Origin: Flavobacterium sp. Root901
GTDB taxonomy: Bacteria > Bacteroidota > Bacteroidia > Flavobacteriales > Flavobacteriaceae
Direction of reading: 5' to 3'
Length of the DNA: 64,000 bases
Assembly: GCF_001429765.1 (NCBI RefSeq)
Contig: NZ_LMJB01000001.1
Span: 249,896-313,895, forward strand
The notes under the pieces were generated by a model. It ran no database searches. It was not told the origin of the DNA and worked only from the letters and a program-made list of their open reading frames with translations. The position numbers and the translations under genes were made by a program. Below are positions 25,238 through 32,922 of the stretch, in pieces (the first letter of the stretch is position 1; each line of letters starts with the position of its first letter).

Positions 25238-25321
25238 GGGCCTCGACTTCGCTCAGTCTGACATGCTGATGCTAAAATAATAATATTGCAAAGTTTGTCA
25301 GGCTGAGCGAAGTCGAAGCCC
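25238..25321. repeat. Intergenic inverted repeat with 26-base arms
   Basis: Arms 25238-25263 and 25296-25321 are inverted copies with two mismatches, around a 32-base loop. The arm core CGACTTCGCTCAG is G+C-richer than its surroundings and is of a kind that recurs between genes of flavobacteria. It lies between convergent genes. Confidence 0.85.
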
Positions 25322-25330
25322 CGCTTCTTT

Positions 25331-25753
25331 TTATTTAACAATAATCTCTTTTTTAGAATGCACTTTTACAACTGTATAAGGATATGTAACAACCTGCATT
25401 ACCATTGCATCTGGTGCCGGGCTTTTCTCTTTTACCGTAATAATGATATTTTTATCGGTTTCTTCAACACTTTCAACTCCAATAGAATATCCTCCGGTGT
25501 TTTTTTCGCCCATATTAAGAATTACATAATTAGAGTTATTAATATCGGCCTGCTTCATCTTACTGGCGAGATGCGGATCGTTTTGAAGCATTTTGATTTC
25601 ATTAGGCTCCGTTAAAATCTCAAAGAATTTGATATTGCCGCCGCCATCAGACTGCTCAGTTAAAACTTCGTATAAAGCAGTTGAACCCGTTGTTTTTTTT
25701 GCTCCACAGGAAACTAAGACAAAAATTACCAAAACCGAAATTACTTTTTTCAT
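25331..25753 (-). CDS. PrcB-like lipoprotein
   Basis: A 140-residue lipoprotein from the ATG at 25753 (a TTG nine bases upstream is less likely). The signal ends in LVSCGAKK with Cys16 lipidated. The rest resembles the PrcB C-terminal domain, a module that helps stabilise protease complexes in spirochaetes and Bacteroidota: YVILNMGEKNTGGYSIGVESV followed by IIITVKEKSPAP and VVTYPYTVVKV. The GGYSI turn is characteristic. A direct protease partner is not seen nearby. It starts 29 bases after the bshA stop and may be its downstream operon gene. Confidence 0.75.
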   Translation of the reverse strand: MKKVISVLVIFVLVSCGAKKTTGSTALYEVLTEQSDGGGNIKFFEILTEPNEIKMLQNDPHLASKMKQADINNSNYVILNMGEKNTGGYSIGVESVEETDKNIIITVKEKSPAPDAMVMQVVTYPYTVVKVHSKKEIIVK

Positions 25754-25781
25754 CCCATTCAAATTTTAAAAATTAATGCTT

Positions 25782-26918
25782 TTACTCTTTATAATCGTCA
25801 ATTGCTCTTTGATACAACGCTTCATATTTAGGCAGAATATTTTTGATGTCAAATTTTCTGGCAACTTCTAATGCATTTGTTTTAAACTCTTTTAAAATAA
25901 CATCCTCTTTAAGAATTTTAATAGCATTGGCGGCCATTTCATCTACATTTCCTACATTACTTAAATAACCGGAAATTCCATCAAAATTAACTTCAGGCAA
26001 ACCTCCTGAATTACTTGAAATTACGGGAACACCACAAGCCATTGCTTCTAATGCGGCCAGACCAAAACTTTCTGTTTCTGACGGAAGTAAAAACAAATCG
26101 GTCATGCATAAAATTTTATCGATTTCATTACTGTTGCCAAAGAAAATTACTTTATCGTAAATTCCCAGTTCCATACATAAAACCTCGGCTCTTTCTTTTT
26201 CAGGTCCGTCGCCAACCATCATCAATTTGGCCGGCATTTCTTTCTGAATATTATAGAAAATCTTAATAATATCCGGAATACGTTTTACTTTTCTAAAGTT
26301 ACTGATATGCGTTACGATTCGTTCGTTTTCCTTAGCCATTACATATCTGTGGCAAGGTTCTGCCGGATCTTTTCTAACTTTATCCAGTTCGATAAAGTTT
26401 GGGATTACTTTAATCTTATTCTTGATTTTGAATAATTTCAAAGTATCGTCTTTCAAACTTTGCGAAACCGAAGTCACATAATCTGATTTATTAATACTAA
26501 AAGTTACTGCTGGCTTATAAAAAGGATGATTTCCCACCAGTGTAATATCGGTTCCGTGAAGCGTTGTAATCATTGGAAGATTAATTCCTTCATTCTTCAG
26601 CATTTGTTTTGCCATATAACCTGCATAGGCGTGCGGAATAGCATAATGCACGTGAAGAACTTCGATTTTATATAATTTTACCATATCAACCAGCTTGCTT
26701 GACAAAGCCAATTCGTAAGGCTGATAATGAAATAAAGGATATTCAGGAACGTTTACTTCGTGATAATGTACATTTGGATTTAAAAGTGCCAATCTTACTG
26801 GCTGACTGTAAGTTATAAAATGTATTTCGTGTCCGCGTCTGGCTAATTCAAGGCCTAGTTCTGTAGCAACTACACCACTCCCGCCAAATGTCGGATAACA
26901 AACTATTGCTATTTTCAT
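25782..26918 (-). CDS. bshA: N-acetyl-alpha-D-glucosaminyl L-malate synthase
   Basis: GT-B glycosyltransferase that joins UDP-GlcNAc and L-malate, the first step of bacillithiol synthesis. It has 378 residues. The N-terminal MKIAIVCYPTFGGSGVVATE is diagnostic for BshA, followed by HEIHFITYSQPVRL, HVHYAIPHAYA and TLHGTDITLVG in the acceptor domain. The donor domain has VTHISNFRKVKR, LMMVGDGPE and LLPSETESFGLAALEAMACG with the catalytic Glu pair. Bacillithiol is the main low-molecular thiol in many Bacteroidota. The PrcB-like lipoprotein follows on the same strand. Confidence 0.96.
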   Translation of the reverse strand: MKIAIVCYPTFGGSGVVATELGLELARRGHEIHFITYSQPVRLALLNPNVHYHEVNVPEYPLFHYQPYELALSSKLVDMVKLYKIEVLHVHYAIPHAYAGYMAKQMLKNEGINLPMITTLHGTDITLVGNHPFYKPAVTFSINKSDYVTSVSQSLKDDTLKLFKIKNKIKVIPNFIELDKVRKDPAEPCHRYVMAKENERIVTHISNFRKVKRIPDIIKIFYNIQKEMPAKLMMVGDGPEKERAEVLCMELGIYDKVIFFGNSNEIDKILCMTDLFLLPSETESFGLAALEAMACGVPVISSNSGGLPEVNFDGISGYLSNVGNVDEMAANAIKILKEDVILKEFKTNALEVARKFDIKNILPKYEALYQRAIDDYKE

Positions 26919-27179
26919 GTATTAAATTTAATTCTACGAAAGTACTCAAAAATCACGTTTAATTAGGCTTTTAAATTGTTAGATTTTCGACAAAATTAGA
27001 TTAAATCCGGTTGATAAATATTTTTAGAAGCAGAACAGTATTTGCAAAAAAGATCCATAGTTCCGCTGTTTGCTATATCTTTTATGACGAACATCACCAT
27101 AAAATATTACCGCTTCCATCAGAGTTGGATTTGACATTTTTGCTTTTACAAGAAAATTTTTATTTTAATACTTTTAATT

Positions 27180-27626
27180 TTAAACATCGATAGTAAAAGT
27201 CAATTCATTAAAGTTTGGAATTTTATTCATAATGCCATCGTTCAAACTCCTAAAAACAAAACTCTCAACTTCCTGAAGATTACTAATCACAATATCTGTT
27301 TCTTTTGTAAAAGCCAAAATCCCAGTATAACCTAGAATTGTTGCATTTGTATCCAAATATGATGCACAAAACCCGTTTATCCTAATAGTCCAAAAATCAG
27401 AACTGTGTGAAAGGGCAAATTCAAGCCCATTTCTCAGTCCGGTTTTCCAAGTATTGAAACCTTGATGTCTTACATCCATCAAATCGTTAGAATATTTGTA
27501 ACCCGAATAATCTTCTATAATTTCATTCGCAGTTTCATTCTTTTCAATATGTAAGTTTACAATTGCAAAATGTAATAAACCATTTTTAATTGTGCGCCAT
27601 CTAAAATTCAGATCAGGGTTTATCAT
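27180..27626 (-). CDS. Unknown 148-residue protein
   Basis: I do not recognise this protein. It has no signal peptide or membrane span, so it is probably cytosolic. The sequence mixes strands and helices: FRWRTIKNGLLHFAIVNLHI, then HSSDFWTIRINGFCASYLD and ILGYTGILAFTKETDIVISN. It contains two Trp, in RWRT and FWTIR, and one Cys. G+C is low, like its surroundings. It stands alone between bshA and the redox cluster with gaps of 261 and 191 bases. Small isolated proteins of this kind are sometimes immunity or stress proteins, but nothing here shows that. Confidence 0.6.
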   Translation of the reverse strand: MINPDLNFRWRTIKNGLLHFAIVNLHIEKNETANEIIEDYSGYKYSNDLMDVRHQGFNTWKTGLRNGLEFALSHSSDFWTIRINGFCASYLDTNATILGYTGILAFTKETDIVISNLQEVESFVFRSLNDGIMNKIPNFNELTFTIDV

Positions 27627-27764
27627 TATTAATACTATTAGCTGTTTATTTATAATTTAGGTTTTTATTATGCATCAATTAATATCTTTACCTCACGGTC
27701 TTCGTTGAATTTCAGGCGGAATGACAAATTTTGGTTAAAAACTTAACTTGAAACAAATAACTAA

Positions 27765-27797
27765 AAAAAGCGCAAAATATTAAATTTTGCGCTTTTT
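27765..27797 (-). terminator. Terminator after the 27818 gene
   Basis: AAAAAGCGCAAAAT (27765-27778) pairs with ATTTTGCGCTTTTT (27784-27797). The minus-strand side ends in a T run. It lies 20 bases past the stop of the gene at 27818. Confidence 0.85.
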
Positions 27798-27817
27798 AAA
27801 CATCTTTTAAATTTCTC

Positions 27818-28300
27818 TTAGAAAAATCTGCTGTGCCAGCTGTCGGCAGCAGAAACTTCCCAGGATTCGTTGAATTCTTCAATATTGTTTACCAGATTAT
27901 TGAAAACAATTGTATTTTCAGAAACTGATTTATCTTTTACCATTTTTTTGAAATCAATTAATGGTTTGTGTGCAATGTGTTCTCCAAGTTTGAAAGTAAC
28001 ATTCATTTTGTCTAATAAATCGACATTATACTTTTTCTCCAAACCTTGAATAAATTCTACCGAACTATCAATAGAACAGCCTGTAGCAGCCTGAACATCC
28101 TGATTTACAGCTAATATTATAAAGCGATTGTATTTAAGCAAAAATGAAGCTTCAAGGCTTGTTCCATGTGCAGCCCATTGTTCTACAAAAGCTTTTAAAT
28201 CTGTTTCGATTTCAGAAAACTCTTCCTCAGAAAATTTTCTGTTCGATTGGTAAATCCAGACTCTTGATTCACCAGGTAAATTTTCAAAAGGTATATACAT
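27818..28300 (-). CDS. Conserved flavobacterial protein of unknown function
   Basis: A 160-residue cytosolic protein. Relatives in flavobacteria are often labelled ABC transporter ATPase, but the sequence has no Walker A, no LSGGQ and no Walker B, so that label is not supported. Visible features are VWIYQSNRKFSEEE, AAHGTSLEASFLLKYNRF and AVNQDVQAATGCSIDSS, with a conserved-looking GCSID turn and a helical C-terminal half. It follows the CCG-domain gene on the same strand, separated by a spacer made of tandem arrays, and is probably part of the same redox operon. Confidence 0.75.
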   Translation of the reverse strand: MYIPFENLPGESRVWIYQSNRKFSEEEFSEIETDLKAFVEQWAAHGTSLEASFLLKYNRFIILAVNQDVQAATGCSIDSSVEFIQGLEKKYNVDLLDKMNVTFKLGEHIAHKPLIDFKKMVKDKSVSENTIVFNNLVNNIEEFNESWEVSAADSWHSRFF

Positions 28301-28313
28301 TTTTAATTTTAGA

Positions 28314-28341
28314 TTATAGATTGTTGATTATTGATTTACGA
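28314..28341. repeat. Period-7 tandem array upstream of 28300
   Basis: Four heptamers read GATTATA, GATTGTT, GATTATT and GATTTAC. On the coding strand of the gene starting at 28300 this is a run of xxxAATC units ending 13 bases before the ATG, comparable to 12148-12175. Confidence 0.7.
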
Positions 28342-28367
28342 GGTTTTAGATTTCACGTTTAAAAAAC

Positions 28368-28407
28368 TTAGAACCTTAGCCTCTTAGAATCTTAGTATCT
28401 TAGATTA
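28368..28407. repeat. Period-8 tandem array after the CCG-domain gene
   Basis: Five octamers read TTAGAACC, TTAGCCTC, TTAGAATC, TTAGTATC and TTAGATTA. The last runs into the stop codon (TAA on the minus strand, 28405-28407). It shares motif and period with 9864-9903, which also abuts a minus-strand stop. Confidence 0.8.
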
Positions 28408-29196
28408 CAAATCCTGCGCATTTGCAATTAATTCCGCAACATCCATTACTTTAACTTCACCTTCTTTATGTGCATGTTTAATTCCGTCAGTTAACATTGT
28501 ATTGCAAAACGGACAACCCGCTGCAATAATATCCGGCTGAACTTCTAAAGCATCTTCTGTACGAAGAACATTTACTTCCTTATTTCCAGGTTCAGCATCT
28601 TTAAACATTTGCGCTCCACCTGCTCCGCAGCATAAACCATTTGCTTTAGAACGTTTCATTTCGACTAATTCAACATCCAATTTCTCAATCAAATCCCTTG
28701 GTGCCTCATAAACTTTATTGGCTCTGCCTAAATAACAAGGATCATGGAAAGTAATTTTCTTTCCTTTAAATTGTCCGCCTTCAACAGTAAGTCTTCCATC
28801 ATCAATTAATGATTTTAAGAATTCTGTGTGATGAATAACTTCATAGTTTCCGCCTAATTCCGGATATTCATTTTTTAAAGTATTAAAACAATGCGGACAG
28901 GCAGTAACTATTTTTTTAGCTTCGTATGCATTTAGAACCTCGATATTCATCATGGCCTGCATTTGAAACAAAAATTCATTTCCGGCTCTTTTTGCAGGAT
29001 CACCAGTACAGCTTTCTTCTGTTCCGAGTACCGCAAAAGAAACATTAGTACGGTTTAAAATACGTACAAATGCCTTTGTAATTTTTTTTGCTCTATCATC
29101 AAAACTTCCTGCACAACCCACCCAAAATAAAACTTCCGGCTGTTTTCCTTCGGCAAGCATTTCTGCCATTGTTGGCACTACTAAACTTTCTGACAT
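28405..29196 (-). CDS. CCG-domain (heterodisulfide-reductase B-like) Fe-S protein
   Basis: Cytosolic protein with two cysteine-rich CCG domains, as in HdrB, GlpC and LutA, 263 residues. The first set runs from WVGCAGS through EESCTGD to ACPHCFN. The second has HDPCYLGR, GLCCGAGGAQMF and AGCPFCNTML. These cysteines hold non-cubane Fe-S clusters that transfer electrons to or from a disulfide or quinone. It follows the membrane 4Fe-4S protein at 29326 on the same strand, 129 bases apart, so the two likely form one oxidoreductase. The electron donor and acceptor are unknown. Confidence 0.92.
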   Translation of the reverse strand: MSESLVVPTMAEMLAEGKQPEVLFWVGCAGSFDDRAKKITKAFVRILNRTNVSFAVLGTEESCTGDPAKRAGNEFLFQMQAMMNIEVLNAYEAKKIVTACPHCFNTLKNEYPELGGNYEVIHHTEFLKSLIDDGRLTVEGGQFKGKKITFHDPCYLGRANKVYEAPRDLIEKLDVELVEMKRSKANGLCCGAGGAQMFKDAEPGNKEVNVLRTEDALEVQPDIIAAGCPFCNTMLTDGIKHAHKEGEVKVMDVAELIANAQDL

Positions 29197-29210
29197 CTCT
29201 CACTTTTGTT

Positions 29211-29315
29211 TAATCGGTTAATCTTTGAATTGTTTAATCGCTTTTTATCACTAAACAAAAACTAACACCAATATTATTTTAAAATCAATTAAGCGGTTAA
29301 ACTAATAACCGATTA
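29211..29315. repeat. Nested inverted repeats in the redox operon spacer
   Basis: TAATCGGTTA (29211-29220) is matched by TAACCGATTA (29306-29315). Inside it, TTTAATCGCT (29232-29241) is matched with one mismatch by AGCGGTTAAA near 29292-29301. The spacer may fold or be an operator; no T run marks it as a terminator. Confidence 0.55.
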
Positions 29316-29325
29316 ATCGATAATC

Positions 29326-30657
29326 TTAATTTTCGTTTTTCCAATTTAATCGATCCTGCTGGCTGTACTGCCATGGAGCTCCATTATTTTCGATATTGGT
29401 CATCATTGCATTCAATGACATTGGCGCAGCACTCTGCTCCATCACCAAATAGCGGCGCATATCCATAATAATAGACAAAGGACTAATATTTACAGGGCAT
29501 TCTTCTACACAGGCATTACAAGATGTACAAGCCCATAATTCTTCCGGAGTAATGTAATCGTTCAATAATGTTTTATTGTCGGGAACAAAAACACCTTTAT
29601 TGGCATCAATATTTTTTCCAACTTCCTGAAGACGATCTCTTGTATCCATCATAATTTTACGAGGAGACAATTTTTTACCAGTTTGATTTGCCGGACAAGA
29701 TGATGTACAACGGCCGCATTCTGTACATGTATAAGCATTTAAAAGCTGTACCCAGTTTAAATCCTGAACATCGCTTGCTCCAAATTTAGACGGAGCTGCA
29801 TTTTCATCAACAGGAGCTGCCGCAAAAGGATCAGCATTTGGGTCCATCATTAACTTCACTTCTTTGGTAACAGAAGCGAGATTATCAAACTGTCCTTCCG
29901 GTTTCAGGTTTGCAAAATAAGTATTTGGAAATGCTAAAAGTATGTGCAAATGTTTGGAGAAATACAAATAGTTCATAAATATCAAAATACCCACAATATG
30001 CATCCACCAAAATGTTTCAAACAGTATTACAACAGATTCATTTGACATTCCGTTAAAAACCGGTGCAATAAACTGGCTGATCGGAAAGCTTCCCGCTTTA
30101 TGAAAAACTCCTCCCGGAACGTTTTGCAAATGAAGATCTGAAGCATTCATTAACAAAAACAAAATCATTAAAACCGTTTCGAAATACAAAATATAATTTG
30201 CATCGCTTTTAGGAAATCCTTTTAAGTCAGAATGAATAAAACGTTTCAGTCTGATGAAATTTCTTCTAAGCCAGAAAACTGTAACTGCAAAAATTACAAG
30301 TATTGCTAAAATTTCAAATGAAGCTATTAAAACATCATAAACTACACCTAAATATGGTGCAAAAACTCTATGAGTGCCTATTAATCCATCGATAATTATT
30401 TCTAGCAGTTCAATGTTTATAATAATAAAACCTACATATACAAAAATATGCAGGATCCCGGCAACAGGACGTCTTACCATTTTTGACTGCCCAAGAGCAA
30501 TCAATGCCATATTTTTCCAACGAGCTTTAGGATTATCTTTTCTATCTACGTCAACTCCTAAATTGATGTTGCGGATGATTTTTTTTACGCTCGCTGTAAA
30601 AAAAACAAATCCTGCTACTAGAAGTATGGCGAATAAAATATTATCTAAATAACTCAT
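29326..30657 (-). CDS. Membrane 4Fe-4S oxidoreductase subunit (HdrE/HdrC-like)
   Basis: A 443-residue membrane protein with about five to six hydrophobic spans in residues 1-260, like the cytochrome b-type subunit of heterodisulfide reductases, and two [4Fe-4S] motifs in the C-terminal half: CTECGRCTSSCP and CTSCNACVEECP. Histidines in the membrane part (for example HIFVYVGF and HIVGILIF) could bind heme. It probably passes electrons between menaquinone and the CCG-domain partner encoded next. The start lies 5 bases after the MCE-domain gene, so the run MCE, HdrC-like, CCG, unknown is an operon. Substrate is not known. Confidence 0.92.
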   Translation of the reverse strand: MSYLDNILFAILLVAGFVFFTASVKKIIRNINLGVDVDRKDNPKARWKNMALIALGQSKMVRRPVAGILHIFVYVGFIIINIELLEIIIDGLIGTHRVFAPYLGVVYDVLIASFEILAILVIFAVTVFWLRRNFIRLKRFIHSDLKGFPKSDANYILYFETVLMILFLLMNASDLHLQNVPGGVFHKAGSFPISQFIAPVFNGMSNESVVILFETFWWMHIVGILIFMNYLYFSKHLHILLAFPNTYFANLKPEGQFDNLASVTKEVKLMMDPNADPFAAAPVDENAAPSKFGASDVQDLNWVQLLNAYTCTECGRCTSSCPANQTGKKLSPRKIMMDTRDRLQEVGKNIDANKGVFVPDNKTLLNDYITPEELWACTSCNACVEECPVNISPLSIIMDMRRYLVMEQSAAPMSLNAMMTNIENNGAPWQYSQQDRLNWKNEN

Positions 30658-30662
30658 TACAA

Positions 30663-31628
30663 TTATTTTTTATCAGTTGATTTTGTGTCTTCAGCAGGTG
30701 CTACATAAGGCTTGTTTTTCTTTCCAAAAAGAGAAACATTTACATAACGGGTTGGGTACAAACGAACATCCTGCAGTAATAATTCAAGCTCTTTTGAAGT
30801 TTTTGCAAGGTTGTTATAAAGTGCGTCGTCGTTTAATAATTTACCAGCTGTTCCTTTTCCGGAATTTAAATTAGCCATAATACCATCAACTTTTGCCAGA
30901 GTCTGATTTAGATTACGAACTGTTTTCCCAAGATCTGCCTTATTTAAAGAATCAGATATTTTATTGAAGTTACTTGACATTTTATTAAAGTTGGATACAA
31001 CTCCGTTAATCTGACCTTTGTTTGTATCTAAAATAGTATTAAGCGTTCCTGATGCTCTGTGAAACTGCTCCATTGTCTGGCTCAATTCGGCTAAACTTTT
31101 CTTTAAATCTTCCTGTCCTTTTTTGTCTAAAACATTATTTAAACCTGTAACCAGGGTGTTAATATTAAGCAGCATTGCGTTCAGCTTTTCTTCGATTGGC
31201 TCAAGTTTACCGCCTAAAGATTCAGTCAGCCCTAATTTTACTTCAGACTGAAGTGTTTGTCCGTCTTCTGCAGGTTCTTTATCTGCCAGATTAGGAATAA
31301 TGGCGATTTGCTTTCCTCCAATTAAACTAGCGGAATATAAAGATGCTTTACTGGTTTTAGAAATAGGAAAATCTGTTTTTAATTGAAGTTCAACTAATAA
31401 TTTACCTGTTGTTTCATTGATTGTAATTTTATTTACCTTACCAACTACAAGTCCGTTTATGGTAACTGGCGCTGATTGTGCTAACTCTTCAACATTATCA
31501 TATTCAGCGTATAATGTTTTATAGTTTGTAAAAAGGTCTTTTCCTTTTAAAAAACTATATCCCCAGATAAATAGTAAAATAGACGCGATGACTAATACAG
31601 CCGTTTTAATTTCTCTTGTTAGTTTCAA
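30663..31628 (-). CDS. MlaD/MCE-domain protein
   Basis: Membrane-anchored lipid-transport component, 321 residues. One N-terminal span (about 8-26, AVLVIASILLFIWGYSF) is followed by an MCE domain (about 35-115) with YDNVEELAQSAPVTINGLVVG and VGKVNKITI. The remainder is a long helix-rich region (about 130-290) as in substrate-binding MCE proteins that bridge the periplasm with MlaEF-type ABC permeases. No permease or ATPase lies adjacent, so these would be elsewhere. It starts 51 bases after the amidase stop on the same strand and stands 5 bases before the redox gene. Confidence 0.93.
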   Translation of the reverse strand: MKLTREIKTAVLVIASILLFIWGYSFLKGKDLFTNYKTLYAEYDNVEELAQSAPVTINGLVVGKVNKITINETTGKLLVELQLKTDFPISKTSKASLYSASLIGGKQIAIIPNLADKEPAEDGQTLQSEVKLGLTESLGGKLEPIEEKLNAMLLNINTLVTGLNNVLDKKGQEDLKKSLAELSQTMEQFHRASGTLNTILDTNKGQINGVVSNFNKMSSNFNKISDSLNKADLGKTVRNLNQTLAKVDGIMANLNSGKGTAGKLLNDDALYNNLAKTSKELELLLQDVRLYPTRYVNVSLFGKKNKPYVAPAEDTKSTDKK

Positions 31629-31679
31629 AATTCTAAGTGTTTGTTACAAAATTAGTATAAATATTCGAACTTGTGGCTA

Positions 31680-32789
31680 TTATTTGACTGCGTCTTCAAT
31701 GCTGATTTTCTGTCCATCTTTGTTTGCAACCAAAAAAGCTGCGCCATATCCTTTATTCTTAGCTTCTTCCAGATATTTTTTGGCAGTTTCATAATTTGGT
31801 GTTTCCTGATAGAAATATTTATAAATATTGTTTTCGTAGATCATAGTCACATTTTTTAAACCCTTAAAATTTTTAGGTTCTAATGGTGTTTTTTTAATAC
31901 TCGCAATAAGCTGAACCTTAAAAAATGTTCCTTTTGGAGCTGCAGGTGCTTCAGCTTTTACTTTCTTTGGTGTTGATGTATCCTTTACCGGTTTGGCTTC
32001 GACTTCTGGAGTTCCTGAGCCAAAATATTCTCTTTTATAACTCAAAATAGCTTCGGCAATAGCTTTTGCAATATCGTCCTGTCCTTCTTCTGAATTTAAA
32101 ATATTTCCTTCCGTAGGATTCGATACAAATCCGGTCTCGACTAAAACTCTTGGCATATAAGCTTTATGAAGTACCATAAATGGTGCTTGTTTTACACCGC
32201 CTTGTCTGATTTTTTTTCCAAGTCTTTCAAAATTGTCTTCGATTTTACTTGCTAATGAAATACTGTTATCCAGATATTCCTCCTGCATTAAAGTCATTCC
32301 GATCATAGATTCTGGTGAATTTGGATCAAAACCTTCGTATTTGCGTTTATAATCTTTCTCCAGAGTAATAACCGAGTTCTCTTTCTTTGCAGCCTCAAGA
32401 TTTGATGAAACTTTACTTAAACCCATTACATAAGTTTCTGTACCATCAGCCGCTGTATTTTTATTGGCATTACAATGTATTGAAACAAATATATTTGAAT
32501 TAGCTCTGTTGGCAATATTGGCTCTTTCGACCAAATCAATAAAAACATCTGTTTTACGGGTATAAATTACATTTACATTTGGATTAAGCTCTAAAATTTT
32601 CCCCACTTTTAAAACAATAGCCAAGGCAATATTTTTTTCAATCCGGCCGCTGTAAACTGCACCAAAGTCGTGATCACCATGACCGGCATCAAGTGTTACT
32701 TTAAAAACATTTGACTGACTATATGTGCAAAATGACGCTATTGTTAGAAAAAAAGTAAAGATTACCTTAATTTTGTTTAATCTATTCAT
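31680..32789 (-). CDS. N-acetylmuramoyl-L-alanine amidase with SPOR-like tail
   Basis: Peptidoglycan amidase (Amidase_3 family), 369 residues from the ATG at 32789; an upstream in-frame start at 32855 would cut into the lptD promoter. The signal peptide ends in FCTYSQ. Zinc-site motifs are LDAGHGDHD, GRIEKNIAL with the catalytic Glu, VSIHCNANK and VETGFVSNP, in the canonical order. A C-terminal segment (about 285-369) has the alternating strand-helix pattern of a SPOR domain, which binds denuded glycan at division sites. It cleaves the amide between muramic acid and the stem peptide. Confidence 0.93.
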   Translation of the reverse strand: MNRLNKIKVIFTFFLTIASFCTYSQSNVFKVTLDAGHGDHDFGAVYSGRIEKNIALAIVLKVGKILELNPNVNVIYTRKTDVFIDLVERANIANRANSNIFVSIHCNANKNTAADGTETYVMGLSKVSSNLEAAKKENSVITLEKDYKRKYEGFDPNSPESMIGMTLMQEEYLDNSISLASKIEDNFERLGKKIRQGGVKQAPFMVLHKAYMPRVLVETGFVSNPTEGNILNSEEGQDDIAKAIAEAILSYKREYFGSGTPEVEAKPVKDTSTPKKVKAEAPAAPKGTFFKVQLIASIKKTPLEPKNFKGLKNVTMIYENNIYKYFYQETPNYETAKKYLEEAKNKGYGAAFLVANKDGQKISIEDAVK

Positions 32790-32866
32790 AAATCTAAAAG
32801 TTAATTTTAATAAAACGCAGCTATTATAATTTTTACAATTGATTATTTTTGCCAAAAAATTATATG

Positions 32867-32874
32867 TAAGTTTG
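32867..32874 (+). promoter_or_regulatory. Candidate -7 box for lptD
   Basis: TAAGTTTG matches TAnnTTTG, with a TTTG at 32848-32851 upstream (15-base spacer). It lies about 50 bases before the TTG start at 32923, which supports that start over an earlier one at 32839. Confidence 0.4.
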
Positions 32875-32922
32875 ACATGTCAAAAAACAAGCCATAATTT
32901 TACAAAAATAGCATTTAAACCT

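Noticed and set aside
27011..27193. Small plus-strand gene between bshA and the 27180 gene
   Set aside because: About 60 residues, no family features, no leader or promoter, and it overlaps the end of the minus-strand gene.
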